Assembly: GCF_004786035.1 (NCBI RefSeq) | Contig: NZ_CP035088.1 | Location: 2,144,001-2,208,000 of the forward strand | Source of the DNA: Pseudomonas viciae | Lineage (GTDB): Bacteria > Pseudomonadota > Gammaproteobacteria > Pseudomonadales > Pseudomonadaceae | Direction: 5' to 3' | Length of the DNA: 64,000 bases | Part shown: piece after piece, positions 1 through 9,206 of the stretch | Position numbering within the stretch: position 1 is the first letter of the stretch | How the letters are laid out: the number at the start of each line of letters is the position of its first letter | The notes under the pieces: generated by a model | The model's input: only the letters and a program-made list of their open reading frames with translations | Databases searched by the model: none | Told to the model about the DNA's origin: nothing | Made by a program: the position numbers and the translations under genes

Positions 1-1
1 A

Positions 2-313
2 CCGGCTATCCATTCGACCTTCGGGTTGGCGGCGGCGATGGGCATCTGGGGCGTAACCCAGGCGGCGTTGTTCCTGGTCAGCCACGTGCGGCTGATGAAG
101 GCTGCGCCCGAAGCCCCGGCCTTTGCCGCGTCGCTGAACATCGCCGGTGCCAACCTGGGGATTGGCCTTGGCGCGATGGTCGGCGGCCGGGTCATCGATA
201 CCCTGGGCCTGGGCAGCGTCGGTTTTGCCGCCGCCGGGTTCATCCTTGTATCGATCCTGCTGGCGATGTTGCTGATGACCTTCAAGCCTCGCGCCACCTG
301 CACGAATAGCTAA
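2..313 (+). CDS. MFS transporter, C-terminal part (5' end outside window)
   Basis: The reading frame is open from the first bases, so the gene begins upstream of the window; only about 103 C-terminal codons are present. The protein is hydrophobic and glycine/alanine-rich, with two or three likely membrane helices. The run GANLGIGLGAMVGGRVID resembles the second-half signature of AraJ/YdhP-type major facilitator drug or sugar exporters. Its stop codon overlaps the 3' end of the convergent LysR gene by 4 bases. Substrate cannot be stated from this fragment. The family call is moderately sure; an unrelated 12-helix transporter is the alternative. Confidence 0.75.
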   Translation, partial: PAIHSTFGLAAAMGIWGVTQAALFLVSHVRLMKAAPEAPAFAASLNIAGANLGIGLGAMVGGRVIDTLGLGSVGFAAAGFILVSILLAMLLMTFKPRATCTNS

Positions 314-1206
314 GCGCTGAACAGTTCGCGCCGCGCCCCTTCGGCGATCGCTACGATGCCTGGGTGGCTGACCTTGCGCTCCACGGAAATGGCGTAGAAG
401 GATTCACTCACTGCGTCGGTCTGGCCGATCACTTCTACGCCGTACTGGCGCTTCACCTCTTCGGCAATCACGCTTGGGCCGATGAAAATCCCACTGCCTG
501 ACTGGCCGAAGGCCTGCATCAATGCGCTGTCGTCGAACTCACCGACGATGCGCGGTTGGATCTGTTGCTCGGCGAACCAGCGTTGCAGGCGGCTGCGCAC
601 CACGGTTTCCGGGCCTGGAATCAGCAGCGGGGCGTCATGCAGGCTGTGGGGGAAATCCTGCCCGTAGCGTTCGGCCAGCGCGGCGGTGGCGAAAAAACTG
701 ATCCCACATTCCCCCAATTTCTGGCTGTAGCCCTTGATGTCCAGGTGAGTCGGCATCGGGCTGTCGGAAATCACCAAGTCCAGGCGCTGGATCGCCAGGT
801 CCGCCAGCAGCCGTTCGAGCTTGTCCTCGCGGCAGGTGATGCGCAGCGGTTCACTCAGTTCCATGGTCGGCGCCAGTAGCCGATAGACGATGGACTTGGG
901 TACCACATCCGCTACCCCGACCCGGAACAGCGTCTGCTGCTCGTTGGGCTGGGCGCGCAGCATCAGCTCGAGTTCGCCGCCCAGTTGGAACATGTGTTCG
1001 GCGTAGGGCAGTGTTTGCCGGCCAGCCTCGGTCAACTCCAGCTGCCGCCCGACGCGGCGAAACAACTTGATGTTATAGGTCTGCTCGAACAGGGAAATCT
1101 GTCCGCTGATGGTTTGCGGGGTGAGGTTCAGTTGCTCGCAGGCCCGAACGATGCTGCCCGTTTTCGCCACCACCCAGAAGTAATGCAATTGTCGGTAATT
1201 GAGCAT
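310..1206 (-). CDS. nhaR: LysR-family regulator, NhaR-like
   Basis: 298 residues, the usual LysR length. The N-terminal winged helix (about residues 1-62) starts MLNYRQLHYFWVVAKTGSI, typical of NhaR, and is followed by a substrate-binding domain to the end. In enterobacteria NhaR activates the Na+/H+ antiporter nhaA and other osmotic or biofilm genes; in pseudomonads the NhaR-type protein often stands alone, and no antiporter is adjacent here. It is divergent from the small lipoprotein gene, with about 140 bases of shared upstream region. Family assignment is firm; the target genes are inferred only. Confidence 0.85.
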   Translation of the reverse strand: MLNYRQLHYFWVVAKTGSIVRACEQLNLTPQTISGQISLFEQTYNIKLFRRVGRQLELTEAGRQTLPYAEHMFQLGGELELMLRAQPNEQQTLFRVGVADVVPKSIVYRLLAPTMELSEPLRITCREDKLERLLADLAIQRLDLVISDSPMPTHLDIKGYSQKLGECGISFFATAALAERYGQDFPHSLHDAPLLIPGPETVVRSRLQRWFAEQQIQPRIVGEFDDSALMQAFGQSGSGIFIGPSVIAEEVKRQYGVEVIGQTDAVSESFYAISVERKVSHPGIVAIAEGARRELFSA

Positions 1207-1345
1207 GGGTGCACACCGATTCGTAAAAACCGAAGTATAACCGCTGAAAATACGAATTTTCCTGAAGTATCGTCGTCTCTAGAATGCCTTGCCATTGGCG
1301 AGCCACCTTTCGTGCTCCGTCTAATCTCTTAGAGGCATTTACTCC

Positions 1346-1597
1346 ATGACATACAAATCCCTGGGGCTTGCAGCTTTGTTGGTGATCTCTTCAATGACGC
1401 TGGCGGGTTGTGAACAGGCCGAAAAAAGCGCCCAGCAATTGATGGGGCAGGCAGCAGAAACCGCCAAGCAAGCAATCGACGACACCCATAAGGCCGCCGA
1501 ACAGGCTATCAGCGAAGCCACCGGTGGGTTGATCAGCCCCAAGAAAAAACCGGCGGACGACGCTGACGAGTCAACATCCTCCAACCAAACCATCTAA
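1346..1597 (+). CDS. small predicted lipoprotein
   Basis: 83 residues. A signal peptide ends in the lipobox LAGC with the lipidated cysteine at about residue 22, followed by glutamate, which permits outer-membrane sorting. The mature part is Ala/Gln/Lys-rich and probably a single amphipathic helix (residues 23-55), then a charged tail. It begins 140 bases from the divergent LysR gene and ends 27 bases before the TerC gene, so the two could share a transcript. I do not recognise a named family. Composition and size recall small helical envelope lipoproteins, but no function can be claimed. Confidence 0.8.
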   Translation: MTYKSLGLAALLVISSMTLAGCEQAEKSAQQLMGQAAETAKQAIDDTHKAAEQAISEATGGLISPKKKPADDADESTSSNQTI

Positions 1598-1624
1598 ACC
1601 CGTCACATCAGTCAGGACTGACCC

Positions 1625-2374
1625 ATGGATTATCTTTTACAGCTCGCCGCCAGCCCCACTGCGTGGATCGCCCTGGCAACTCTGGTCGTCATGGAAATCG
1701 TGCTTGGCATCGATAACCTGATCTTCATTTCGATCCTGACCAACAAGCTGCCCGAACAGCACCGTGCCAAGGCGCGGCGGATCGGTATCGGCATGGCGCT
1801 GATCCTGCGCCTGGGCTTGTTGAGCACCATTGCGTTCATTGTGCAGTTGACCGAACCTGTCATCGAGATCCTTGGCCAGGCGTTCTCCTGGAAGGACATG
1901 ATCCTGATCGCCGGCGGCCTGTTCCTACTGTGGAAGGCCACCACTGAGATCCACCACAGCATGGATCCGGCGCCGAACGATCCCAAGTCGGCCACGTCCG
2001 GCGTGACCTTGGGCTTTGCCGCCGCGATCGGTCAGATCCTGATGCTGGACCTGGTGTTCTCCATCGACAGCATCATCACCGCCGTGGGCATGACCGAGCA
2101 CTTGCCGATCATGATCATCGCCGTCGTGGTGTCGGTACTGGTGATGCTGCTGGCAGCCGAGCCGTTGGCCAAGTTCATCAATGACAACCCGACGGTGGTC
2201 ATGCTGGCCCTGGGCTTCCTGATCATGATCGGCATGACGCTGATCGCCGAAGGCTTCGGCGCTCATGTGCCTAAAGGCTATATCTACGCCGCCATGGCGT
2301 TCTCGGCGGCGATTGAGACGTTGAACATGCTGTCCCGTCGCGCCAGGCAGAAGACGTTGGCTGAAAGCGCCTGA
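1625..2374 (+). CDS. TerC-family integral membrane protein
   Basis: 249 residues with about seven hydrophobic segments. The two acidic intramembrane motifs of the TerC family are visible: [11 protein letters not shown] near residue 23 and [13 protein letters not shown] near 141, containing the conserved aspartates. TerC/Alx/MeeF-type proteins export or handle Mn2+ and other metals, in some cases during protein secretion, and are linked to tellurite resistance only in ter clusters; no other ter genes are nearby. ATG start 27 bases after the small lipoprotein. It is followed directly by a strong terminator. Family is firm, metal specificity unknown. Confidence 0.9.
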   Translation: MDYLLQLAASPTAWIALATLVVMEIVLGIDNLIFISILTNKLPEQHRAKARRIGIGMALILRLGLLSTIAFIVQLTEPVIEILGQAFSWKDMILIAGGLFLLWKATTEIHHSMDPAPNDPKSATSGVTLGFAAAIGQILMLDLVFSIDSIITAVGMTEHLPIMIIAVVVSVLVMLLAAEPLAKFINDNPTVVMLALGFLIMIGMTLIAEGFGAHVPKGYIYAAMAFSAAIETLNMLSRRARQKTLAESA

Positions 2375-2393
2375 TTCCAGGCAGACAATAAAG

Positions 2394-2427
2394 CCGCCCG
2401 GGTCTACATCCCGGGCGGTTTTTTTTT
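2394..2427 (+). terminator. rho-independent terminator after the TerC gene
   Basis: A 9-bp GC stem (ccgcccggg at 2394-2402 with cccgggcgg at 2410-2418), a 7-base loop and a run of nine T. It lies 20 bases after the TerC stop. Confidence 0.92.
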
Positions 2428-2449
2428 GGGGATTTTGAACAGTCGGTGC

Positions 2450-2614
2450 TCAGTGTGCGGTTGCGTGGCGCCGGGAGGCTTTCGTGGTTTTTTCCGATAG
2501 AGCGGGCGGTGCGTGATGATGGCGGCGGGTAATTCGCAACACACCCCATAACATGGCGGTCGCTACGCTCAGCCAGCCGAATATCAGCATCAGAATTGTC
2601 GTCGTTAGGCTCAT
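2450..2614 (-). CDS. 54-residue single-span membrane protein
   Basis: A short ORF with an ATG at 2614 preceded by a clear ribosome site (ggagg, 7 bases upstream). The product starts MSLTTTILMLIFGWLSVATA, one transmembrane helix over about residues 4-27, then a basic, histidine-rich tail (RRHHH near 30-34, RRH near 48-50). N-out/C-in topology is likely by the positive-inside rule. It occupies an otherwise empty interval between the TerC terminator and the next lipoprotein. I believe small proteins of this kind are common in Pseudomonas, but I know no function. The reading frame, SD and composition support it as real. Confidence 0.7.
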   Translation of the reverse strand: MSLTTTILMLIFGWLSVATAMLWGVLRITRRHHHAPPALSEKTTKASRRHATAH

Positions 2615-2836
2615 CTGTGCCTCCTTCTGCCCCGGTTCAGGGCGCGCAATCAGTACAGTAGACAGTCTAGTCGAGCCAGTGTTGCAGGCAGTCGATCGGT
2701 AGCGCCCGGCACGGGCCGATTCGTTCTATCGCGACGGTGCGACCGTTGTTTAAGGCTATACCCAGGCTTGTGCGCACCTTATGATCGACGGCCCAAGCAT
2801 GGCCCGAATATCGGGTACCTGAACTAGAGAGTCATA

Positions 2837-3514
2837 ATGTTGCCGGTAATTTCCTCTTTTCGATCACTGGTACTGGCGACGGTTTGCCTGGCGACCCTGG
2901 CGGGTTGCGCGGGCAGCGTGTCGCCTCAGATCCAACGCCTGCCCGAGCGGGTTGAGCTCAACAGCGTGCCGTTCTTTCGGGGCGAAATGTACCAGGGAGC
3001 CCCCCAATCGCTGGCGGCCCTGCTGACGTTGCAAGGCACAGTCATTACGCCGGGGCTGCTGGAGAAACCTCTGCACCTGCCGGGCGGAGAAGCTGCTTTG
3101 CAGCAGAATATGCAAACCCTGGCGCGAGAGTATGGGCTGGTGGTGTATCCCCTCGACAACGCGCTGCCCGCATTGCTGGAGCAGGTTGCGGCGGGTTACC
3201 CCGTATTGCTGCGTTATACCGAGGGGACGGCGTTCTGGTCCGCGCCGCGCTACGGGATTCTGGCCGGCTATAACCGGCAGAAGCAGACCGTCTTGTTGCG
3301 ATCAGGCATGAATCGGCGACAGTTGATGAGCTTCAGTTCGTTCGAATCGGCCTTCAAAGATGCCGGTGGCTGGGCGGTTCTGGTCCAGCGTCCTACGCAG
3401 CTTCCGGCCAATGTTGACTCGCAGCGCTGGCTGAAAGCGGCGAATGAGCTGGCCGGGGCAGGGCAGGAGCACGAGGCGGCGCGGGCCACCAAAGCCCTGG
3501 GCACCGCCCACTGA
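2837..3514 (+). CDS. lipoprotein with C39 peptidase-like fold, catalytic residues missing
   Basis: 225 residues. The signal peptide ends in LAGC (Cys24), so this is an envelope lipoprotein. Residues 44-145 follow the outline of the bacteriocin-type C39 peptidase domain: a VPFF start, then YQGAPQSLAALL where the family has YxCGPAALA, and GYPVLLRY followed by SAPRYGILAGYN where the family has the catalytic His before a GY pair. The cysteine position is Gly54 and the histidine position is Arg138, so hydrolysis is unlikely. The C-terminal 35 residues may form a TPR-like helix pair. A binding or scaffold role is inference. Confidence 0.7.
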   Translation: MLPVISSFRSLVLATVCLATLAGCAGSVSPQIQRLPERVELNSVPFFRGEMYQGAPQSLAALLTLQGTVITPGLLEKPLHLPGGEAALQQNMQTLAREYGLVVYPLDNALPALLEQVAAGYPVLLRYTEGTAFWSAPRYGILAGYNRQKQTVLLRSGMNRRQLMSFSSFESAFKDAGGWAVLVQRPTQLPANVDSQRWLKAANELAGAGQEHEAARATKALGTAH

Positions 3515-3615
3515 TCGCCGGTCCCGTTCGTCACTCGCCGGGCACGACTTGGCTGGCCCGGGGCTCTTATCGTCAGGGTTCGGAATTTTTCCGACCATGA
3601 TTCCAGGAGGCAGGT

Positions 3616-3816
3616 ATGGCACAGCCAAAAGCACCTACGGGGCCACATTCTTCCGAGCATTCTTCCGGTGACAATGATCTGGGCTTCGATCCGGACTCTC
3701 CGGATCTCGGCGACCCACAAGTCGATCCGGTAGGGCCAGCCAAGGCGCCTCTGGACGAGAAAGACGAGCAAGAGAAGTCCAAGCCCTATGATCCGCTGGG
3801 TGATCTAAAGCCGTGA
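3616..3816 (+). CDS. small acidic hypothetical protein
   Basis: 66 residues, rich in Asp, Pro, Ser and Lys, with no hydrophobic core; probably intrinsically disordered and cytoplasmic. Repeats of the type DPDSP-DLGDP-VDPVGP are visible. A purine-rich ribosome site (aggaggcagg) precedes the ATG, and a strong terminator follows 6 bases after the stop, which supports a genuine expressed gene. Similar short DPD-rich proteins occur in other pseudomonads as a domain of unknown function. No role can be assigned. Confidence 0.75.
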   Translation: MAQPKAPTGPHSSEHSSGDNDLGFDPDSPDLGDPQVDPVGPAKAPLDEKDEQEKSKPYDPLGDLKP

Positions 3817-3822
3817 ACAAAA

Positions 3823-3850
3823 AAGCCCCGACAAATCGGGGCTTTTTTTG
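3823..3850 (+). terminator. terminator shared by convergent genes
   Basis: Stem agccccga (3824-3831) with tcggggct (3836-3843), followed by T residues; the upstream side is A-rich, so it can work in both directions between the small acidic gene and pbpG. Confidence 0.9.
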
Positions 3851-3860
3851 GGAGGGTGGA

Positions 3861-4799
3861 TTACTGGGACGCTTCCACCACGCCACTCTGACGGCTCTTG
3901 AGGTTCTTCGCCGCCTTGTATTGGAGGGCCACCGATGGCACGTTGGCGCTTTTGCCGGTTTCTACCCAACTGCGAATTCGGCTGGCATCAGCGAAGTGGG
4001 TGTATTTGCCGAAGGCATCAAGGATCACCAGCGCCATTGGACGATTACCCATTTTCGTCACCAGCACCAGGCAGTGGCCGGCCTGGTTGGTGAAACCGGT
4101 CTTGGTCAGTTGAATGTCCCAATTGGCTTTGTGGACCAGGTGGTCGGTGTTGCGAAAGCCCAGGCTATACACCGGTTTGCGGAAAGTGACGGTTTTTTCC
4201 TTGGTGGTGCTCAGTTCGCTCAGCAGCGGATACTTGCGGGCCGCGATCAGCAGTTTGGTCAGGTCCCTGGCGGTAGAAACGTTCCGGACTGACAGGCCTG
4301 TGGGTTCGACGTAATGAGTGCTGGTCATGCCCAGCGATTTGGCCTTGGCGTTCATGGCTGCGATGAATGCCGCGTATCCGCCTGGATAATGATGCGCGAG
4401 GCTGGCGGCTGCGCGGTTTTCCGAAGACATCAGGGCGATGAGCAGTACGTCCCGGCGCGACAATTCACTGTTGAGCTTGACCCGGGAGAACACACCTTTC
4501 ATCTCTGGCGTGTTCGCGATGGTGATGGAGATGTACTCATCCAGGTTCTGTTTGGCATCCAGTACGATCAAGCCGGTCATCAATTTGGTCACCGAAGCGA
4601 TCGGTACTACCACGTCCGGATTGCTGGAATAGACGACTTTATCTGTCTGCAAGTCCAGCAGGATCGCGCTGCCTGAGGCAACCTGCAGTTTTGAAGTGTC
4701 TCGTGGGGCCGCGATGGTTTCCTGCGCGTCGACATTTTGCGTGATGAAGGTGCCTGTGAAAGCGATGAACAGGCTAAGGATCGAAAGACGGATTTTCAC
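3861..4799 (-). CDS. pbpG: D-alanyl-D-alanine endopeptidase, PBP7 type
   Basis: Penicillin-binding protein 7: a periplasmic serine endopeptidase that cuts D-Ala-meso-DAP cross-links in peptidoglycan. I take the GTG at 4799 as the start because the signal peptide begins there ([17 protein letters not shown], cut near QNVDAQ); upstream codons add a non-signal extension. Counting from it, the three active-site motifs are SVTK at 69-72 (nucleophile Ser69), SEN at 126-128 and KTG at 233-235. Total 312 residues, normal for the family. It is convergent with the small acidic gene. The upstream 350 bases hold a REPIN and no gene. Confidence 0.92.
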   Translation of the reverse strand: MKIRLSILSLFIAFTGTFITQNVDAQETIAAPRDTSKLQVASGSAILLDLQTDKVVYSSNPDVVVPIASVTKLMTGLIVLDAKQNLDEYISITIANTPEMKGVFSRVKLNSELSRRDVLLIALMSSENRAAASLAHHYPGGYAAFIAAMNAKAKSLGMTSTHYVEPTGLSVRNVSTARDLTKLLIAARKYPLLSELSTTKEKTVTFRKPVYSLGFRNTDHLVHKANWDIQLTKTGFTNQAGHCLVLVTKMGNRPMALVILDAFGKYTHFADASRIRSWVETGKSANVPSVALQYKAAKNLKSRQSGVVEASQ

Positions 4800-5040
4800 G
4801 CGAGTAGGCTCGATGGAGTTGAAAAGGTGCCGTTGGCAACGGTTTTCTAAAAAAACGTTGCATTTTATGAGTATGGGCGACAACAGCGCTATATGCCTGT
4901 GCCGCCGGGGCTTGTGAATAAATAAAGTTTAATGAAGGGGGATTTTGGCGAATCGGATCTGAAAAATTTGTAGTTTGGGGGATTCAATAACAACCGCCGA
5001 CGGCTGCCTGTCGATTCAAGAACAGGCGACCAAAACATCT

Positions 5041-5128
5041 GTGGGAGCGAGCCTGCTCACGATAGCGGTATGTCAGCCACCATTGATGCTGGCTGATCCG
5101 AGGCTATCGCGGGCAAGCTCGCTCCCAC
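5041..5128. repeat. REPIN (inverted pair of REP palindromes)
   Basis: Left arm 5041-5066 (gtgggagcgagcctgctcac...) and right arm 5103-5128 are inverted copies of the REP sequence that recurs across this window, with about 36 bases between. It lies in the pbpG-folD interval, which has no gene from 4800 to 5158. Confidence 0.9.
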
Positions 5129-5158
5129 TGGGGGGGGCGGCTGGATTGAAACGGTGTA

Positions 5159-6013
5159 TCAGCTATGCAGCGTTTCTGCTGCGTACAACGTGTTTTCCAG
5201 CAGGCAGGCGCGGGTCATCGGGCCTACGCCGCCTGGTACCGGGGTGATCCAGGCGGCGCGGGGCAGGGCGGTCTCATAGACCACGTCACCTACCAGCTTG
5301 CCATCGTCCTGACGGTTGATGCCCACGTCGATGACGATGGCGCCTTCCTTGATCCACTCGCCCTTCACCAGGCCGGGTTTGCCGGCGGCTACCACCACCA
5401 GATCGGCGCGGCCGACGTGGCCGGCCAGGTCCTTGGTGAAACGGTGGGTCACGGTGACGGTACAGCCGGCCAGCAGTAACTCCATGGCCATTGGGCGGCC
5501 GACGATGTTGGACGCGCCCACGACCACTGCATCAAGGCCATAAAGGTCCACGCCGGTGCTTTCCAGTAGCGTCATGATGCCTTTTGGGGTGCAGGGGCGC
5601 AGCAACGGGATGCGCTGGGCCAGCCGGCCGACGTTATAAGGATGGAAGCCATCGACGTCTTTGTCCGGGCGGATACGCTCCAGCAGCTTGGAGGCATCCA
5701 GGTGCTGGGGCAGCGGCAGTTGGAGCAGAACGCCGTCGATGTTCGGGTCGTCGTTCAGGCGATCGATCAGATCGGCCAATGCTTGCTGAGTGGTTTCGGA
5801 AGGCAGGTCGTAAGCCTGGGAAAGGAAGCCGACCTCTTCACAGTCTTTACGCTTGTGCGAGACATAAACCTGAGAGGCAGGATCGCTGCCGACCAGAATC
5901 ACCGCAAGGCCGGGCGTGCGCAGGCCTTGCTGGCGGCGCTCGGTGACTCGTTGGGCGATCTGCTGGCGCAGGCTGGCGGCGATCGATTTGCCGTCGATAA
6001 GTTGTGCAGTCAT
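5159..6013 (-). CDS. folD: bifunctional methylene-THF dehydrogenase / methenyl-THF cyclohydrolase
   Basis: 284 residues, full length. FolD interconverts 5,10-methylene-THF and 10-formyl-THF in the cytosol (NADP+-dependent oxidation, then hydrolysis). Signatures seen: [14 protein letters not shown] near residue 50 with the catalytic Lys, QLPLPQHLD near 98, [13 protein letters not shown] near 164 for NADP binding, and [16 protein letters not shown] near the end. The Pseudomonas location next to the tRNA/tig block is as usual. Transcription is away from the tRNA promoter. Very sure. Confidence 0.97.
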   Translation of the reverse strand: MTAQLIDGKSIAASLRQQIAQRVTERRQQGLRTPGLAVILVGSDPASQVYVSHKRKDCEEVGFLSQAYDLPSETTQQALADLIDRLNDDPNIDGVLLQLPLPQHLDASKLLERIRPDKDVDGFHPYNVGRLAQRIPLLRPCTPKGIMTLLESTGVDLYGLDAVVVGASNIVGRPMAMELLLAGCTVTVTHRFTKDLAGHVGRADLVVVAAGKPGLVKGEWIKEGAIVIDVGINRQDDGKLVGDVVYETALPRAAWITPVPGGVGPMTRACLLENTLYAAETLHS

Positions 6014-6144
6014 TGCGCGTGGTTAACCATCGAGAGGGGGAAAAAAGAGAACGCATTCTCGCACGCCGAGGCGTGAGGGCAAAGGCGCTTGGTCTGCAAA
6101 TTCCCCTAAGCCCTTTAATTAAATGAATTTTTTTTAAAAAAGAG

Positions 6145-6171
6145 TTGACGACCTATCAGGCCGTCTATAAC
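6145..6171 (+). promoter_or_regulatory. sigma70 promoter of the tRNA cluster
   Basis: TTGACG (6145-6150) and TATAAC (6166-6171) with a 15-base spacer, preceded by an A/T-rich UP-like tract (6118-6143). About 120 bases upstream of tRNA-Arg; the interval 6014-6294 contains nothing else I can identify. Confidence 0.7.
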
Positions 6172-6294
6172 ATTCGTCGCACTTGTCGGGCACAGCCTAG
6201 CACTGGTTAAGAAGGTTGAGCGGAGTTGGTTGTTTCAACTCGGCAAAACTGAAAGCACTTAGTTTGTAATCGTCCAAGAATACAGATTAAAAAG

Positions 6295-6371
6295 GCGCCC
6301 GTAGCTCAGCTGGATAGAGCATCCGCCTTCTAAGCGGATGGTCGCAGGTTCGAGTCCTGCCGGGTGCGCCA
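6295..6371 (+). tRNA. tRNA-Arg (anticodon TCT)
   Basis: 77 bases with acceptor stem GCGCCCG/CGGGTGC, D-arm AGCTCAGCTGGATAGAGC, anticodon loop TTCTAAG giving TCT, T-loop TTCGAGTCC, and an encoded CCA. First of three tRNAs in one unit. Confidence 0.96.
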
Positions 6372-6412
6372 ATTAGGCAGCTTTGGCACAAGTAAGGCAA
6401 CAAGGCAATATG

Positions 6413-6488
6413 GTGGGCGTAGCTCAGTTGGTAGAGCACGGGATTGTGACTCCCGTTGTCGTGGGTTCGATCCCCATCGTCCACCCCA
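6413..6488 (+). tRNA. tRNA-His (anticodon GTG)
   Basis: 76 bases; acceptor GTGGGCG/CGTCCAC with a preceding G at 6412 that can serve as the required G(-1), anticodon loop TTGTGAC, T-loop TTCGATCCC, encoded CCA. Confidence 0.96.
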
Positions 6489-6497
6489 TATTCTAGA

Positions 6498-6533
6498 AAG
6501 GCGCCAGATTTAAAAGTCTGGCGCCTTTGCTTT
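6498..6533 (+). terminator. hairpin between tRNA-His and tRNA-Leu
   Basis: Perfect 11-bp stem aaggcgccaga (6498-6508) / tctggcgcctt (6517-6527) followed by tgcttt. It looks like a terminator inside the tRNA cluster, so it may limit tRNA-Leu expression or act as a processing signal. Confidence 0.7.
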
Positions 6534-6546
6534 AAAAGCTTGATAC

Positions 6547-6631
6547 GCGGATGTGGTGGAATTGGTAGACACACTGGATTTAGGTTCCAGCGCCGCAAGG
6601 TGTGAGAGTTCGAGTCTCTCCGTCCGCACCA
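6547..6631 (+). tRNA. tRNA-Leu (anticodon TAG)
   Basis: 85 bases, class II with a long variable arm (cgccgcaaggtgtgag region). Acceptor GCGGATG/CGTCCGC, anticodon loop TTTAGGT giving TAG, encoded CCA. Confidence 0.96.
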
Positions 6632-6657
6632 TACAAGTCGCTATTTAAATAGCAGAA

Positions 6658-6695
6658 AACGGCGCAGTACCTGAAAAGGGCTGCGCCGTTTTTGT
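6658..6695 (+). terminator. terminator of the tRNA cluster
   Basis: 10-bp stem aacggcgcag (6658-6667) / ctgcgccgtt (6681-6690) followed by ttttgtttt. The remaining 6700-7053 interval before tig shows no gene that I can support; it must hold the tig promoter. Confidence 0.92.
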
Positions 6696-7053
6696 TTTCA
6701 ATGGTTTTGTGTTGTTCGCCAGCTCCGGTTTTGGAGTTGTGCGCAGCGATCGGTTCGTCGCGATTGTGTTTCGTGATGATACGCGGGGCGCCCGTCGGTC
6801 TCCTTGCGGGGCCGGGAGCCGCGAGTTCGGATACCGTGCTTCTATATATAGGAGCGTTGGTGCAGAGCCTTGGGCTGATCGACTGTATTTGCAATCCGGG
6901 CGGGGCATGATCGTTTGCCCCGTCCTTAAATTCGGCGCCTGTTTCCTGCGCGTTTTCAGTAGGGTGACTTCTTGAGTTTGACCTACTAGAATGCATGCCC
7001 TTGATTCTGGGGTCGGAAACGCCCGGCCAACGTCTGTGCAACGAGGAATATCC

Positions 7054-8364
7054 ATGCAAGTTTCTGTTGAAAATACTTCTGCTCTTGAGCGCCGCATGAG
7101 CATCACCGTGCCGGCTGAGCGCATCGAGACTCAGGTCAACAAGCGTCTGCAGCAGACTGCCCAAAAGGCCAAAATCCCAGGTTTCCGCCCAGGCAAAGTG
7201 CCAATGAGCGTGATCCGTCAGCGTTACGAAGCTGACGCGCGTCAGGAAGCCGTGGGCGACGTGATCCAGTCTTCGTTCTACGAAGCGGTTGTCGAGCAGA
7301 AGCTGAACCCGGCTGGCGCTCCCTCCGTCGAGCCTAAAGTGCTGGAAAAAGGCAAGGACCTGGAATTCATCGCCACGTTCGAAGTGTTCCCTGAGTTCAC
7401 TGTTGCCGGTTTCGAGTCCATCGCTGTCGAGCGCCTGAGCGCTGACGTTTCGGACGCTGACCTGGACAAGATGCTGGACATCCTGCGTAAGCAGAACACC
7501 CGTTTCGAAGTGGCCGAGCGCGCTGCCCAGAACGAAGATCAACTGAACATCGATTTTGTCGGCAAGGTCGACGGTGAAGTGTTCGCCGGCGGTTCCGCCA
7601 AGGCTACCCAGCTGGTACTGGGTTCCGGCCGCATGATCCCTGGCTTCGAAGACGGCCTGGTCGGCGCAAAAGCCGGCGAAGAGCGTGTGCTGAACCTGAC
7701 CTTCCCTGAGGACTACCAGAACCTGGACCTGGCTGGCAAAACCGCCGAGTTCACCGTGACGGTCAACAGCGTTTCCGAGCCGAAGCTGCCTGAGCTGAAC
7801 GAAGAGTTCTTCGCCCAGTTCGGCATCAAGGAAACCGGTCTGGAAGGCTTCCGCACCGAAGTTCGCAAGAACATGGAGCGTGAGCTGCGCCAGGCCATCA
7901 AGTCCAAGGTCAAGAACCAGGTGATGGACGGTCTGCTGGCCTCCAACCCGATCGAAGTGCCAAAGGCTCTGCTGGACAACGAAGTGAACCGTCTGCGTGT
8001 GCAGGCTGTTCAGCAGTTCGGCGGCAACATCAAGCCGGACCAACTGCCTGCCGAGCTGTTCGAAGAGCAAGCCAAGCGCCGCGTCGTGCTGGGCCTGATC
8101 GTTGCCGAAGTGGTCAAGCAGTTCGAACTCAAGCCTGACGAAGCCCGCGTTCGCGAGCTGATCCAGGAAATGGCCTCGGCCTACCAGGAACCTGAGCAAG
8201 TCGTGTCCTGGTACTACAAGAACGACCAGCAGCTGAACGAAGTCCGTTCGGTTGTGCTGGAAGAACAAGTTGTGGATACTGTTCTGCAGAAAGCTAGCGT
8301 GACCGATAAAGCGGTCTCTTACGAAGAAGCGGTCAAGCCGGTGGAAGCTCCACAAGCCGATTGA
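7054..8364 (+). CDS. tig: trigger factor chaperone / prolyl isomerase
   Basis: 436 residues from the ATG at 7054, chosen because it has a ribosome site (acgagga) and the conserved start [17 protein letters not shown]; an upstream in-frame ATG at 6991 lacks both. Trigger factor binds the ribosome near the exit tunnel and assists nascent chains. The ribosome-binding signature [12 protein letters not shown] is seen near residue 44, the FKBP-type PPIase domain runs about 160-245, and the helical C-domain follows. First gene of the conserved tig-clpP-clpX-lon-hupB-ppiD block. Confidence 0.98.
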   Translation: MQVSVENTSALERRMSITVPAERIETQVNKRLQQTAQKAKIPGFRPGKVPMSVIRQRYEADARQEAVGDVIQSSFYEAVVEQKLNPAGAPSVEPKVLEKGKDLEFIATFEVFPEFTVAGFESIAVERLSADVSDADLDKMLDILRKQNTRFEVAERAAQNEDQLNIDFVGKVDGEVFAGGSAKATQLVLGSGRMIPGFEDGLVGAKAGEERVLNLTFPEDYQNLDLAGKTAEFTVTVNSVSEPKLPELNEEFFAQFGIKETGLEGFRTEVRKNMERELRQAIKSKVKNQVMDGLLASNPIEVPKALLDNEVNRLRVQAVQQFGGNIKPDQLPAELFEEQAKRRVVLGLIVAEVVKQFELKPDEARVRELIQEMASAYQEPEQVVSWYYKNDQQLNEVRSVVLEEQVVDTVLQKASVTDKAVSYEEAVKPVEAPQAD

Positions 8365-8390
8365 TCGTTCTGCGGTAAGAAATACACACC

Positions 8391-8418
8391 CATAAGCCAG
8401 CCTTCGTGCTGGCTTATG
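8391..8418. other. hairpin between tig and clpP
   Basis: Perfect 10-bp stem cataagccag / ctggcttatg with an 8-base loop, without a T tract. More likely an RNA stability or attenuation element than a full terminator. Confidence 0.6.
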
Positions 8419-8457
8419 CGTATTCAAGACATAACTATTTGGGAGTGACTGCGAGAC

Positions 8458-9099
8458 ATGTCCCGCAATTCTTTTTATCAGCAGAGCTCTGACATCCAAG
8501 CCGCAGGCGGCCTGGTCCCGATGGTTATCGAGCAGTCCGCCCGTGGCGAGCGTGCCTATGACATCTACTCGCGTCTGCTCAAGGAACGCGTCATCTTCCT
8601 GATCGGCCCCGTTGAAGACTACATGGCCAACCTGGTCGCGGCGCAACTGCTGTTCCTTGAAGCGGAAAACCCGGACAAGGATATCCATCTGTACATCAAC
8701 TCACCCGGCGGTTCGGTGACTGCGGGGATGTCGATCTACGACACCATGCAATTCATCAAGCCAGACGTTTCCACCATCTGCATCGGCCAGGCCTGCAGCA
8801 TGGGCGCATTCCTGCTTGCCGGTGGCGCAGCGGGCAAGCGTCACTGCCTGCCTAACTCGCGCATGATGATTCACCAGCCACTGGGCGGCTTCCAGGGCCA
8901 GGCTTCGGATATCGATATCCATGCCAAGGAAATCCTCCACATTCGCTCGCGTCTCAATTCGCTGCTGGCCCATCACACCGGTCAAAGCCTCGAAACCATT
9001 GAGCGTGATACCGAGCGTGACAACTTCATGAGCGCCGAGCGTGCAGCCGAATACGGTCTGATCGACTCTGTGATCAACAAGCGTCAAATGCCTGCCTAA
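8458..9099 (+). CDS. clpP: ATP-dependent Clp protease proteolytic subunit
   Basis: 213 residues including a short propeptide. The serine peptidase ClpP forms a tetradecameric barrel that degrades substrates fed by ClpX or ClpA. Active-site motifs: [14 protein letters not shown] with the nucleophilic Ser, MMIHQPLGG with the His, and the Asp in the [10 protein letters not shown] region. A ribosome site (gggagtg) precedes the ATG. It lies 93 bases after tig and 107 before clpX. Very sure. Confidence 0.98.
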   Translation: MSRNSFYQQSSDIQAAGGLVPMVIEQSARGERAYDIYSRLLKERVIFLIGPVEDYMANLVAAQLLFLEAENPDKDIHLYINSPGGSVTAGMSIYDTMQFIKPDVSTICIGQACSMGAFLLAGGAAGKRHCLPNSRMMIHQPLGGFQGQASDIDIHAKEILHIRSRLNSLLAHHTGQSLETIERDTERDNFMSAERAAEYGLIDSVINKRQMPA

Positions 9100-9206
9100 G
9101 CCGCTCAAAATGCAGGTGGTTGGGATGACCGGCCGCCTGCGGGCTTGAAAAAGCCCGCAATTGCCTTCATCTTGTGTTGCAAGCCTATCGGATTTGGATC
9201 GATCGA

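Noticed and set aside
6580..8688. Very long minus-strand ORF opposite tRNA-Leu, tig and clpP
   Set aside because: It is the complementary frame of high-GC genes and crosses a tRNA; composition is His/Gln/Leu-rich shadow coding with no domain.
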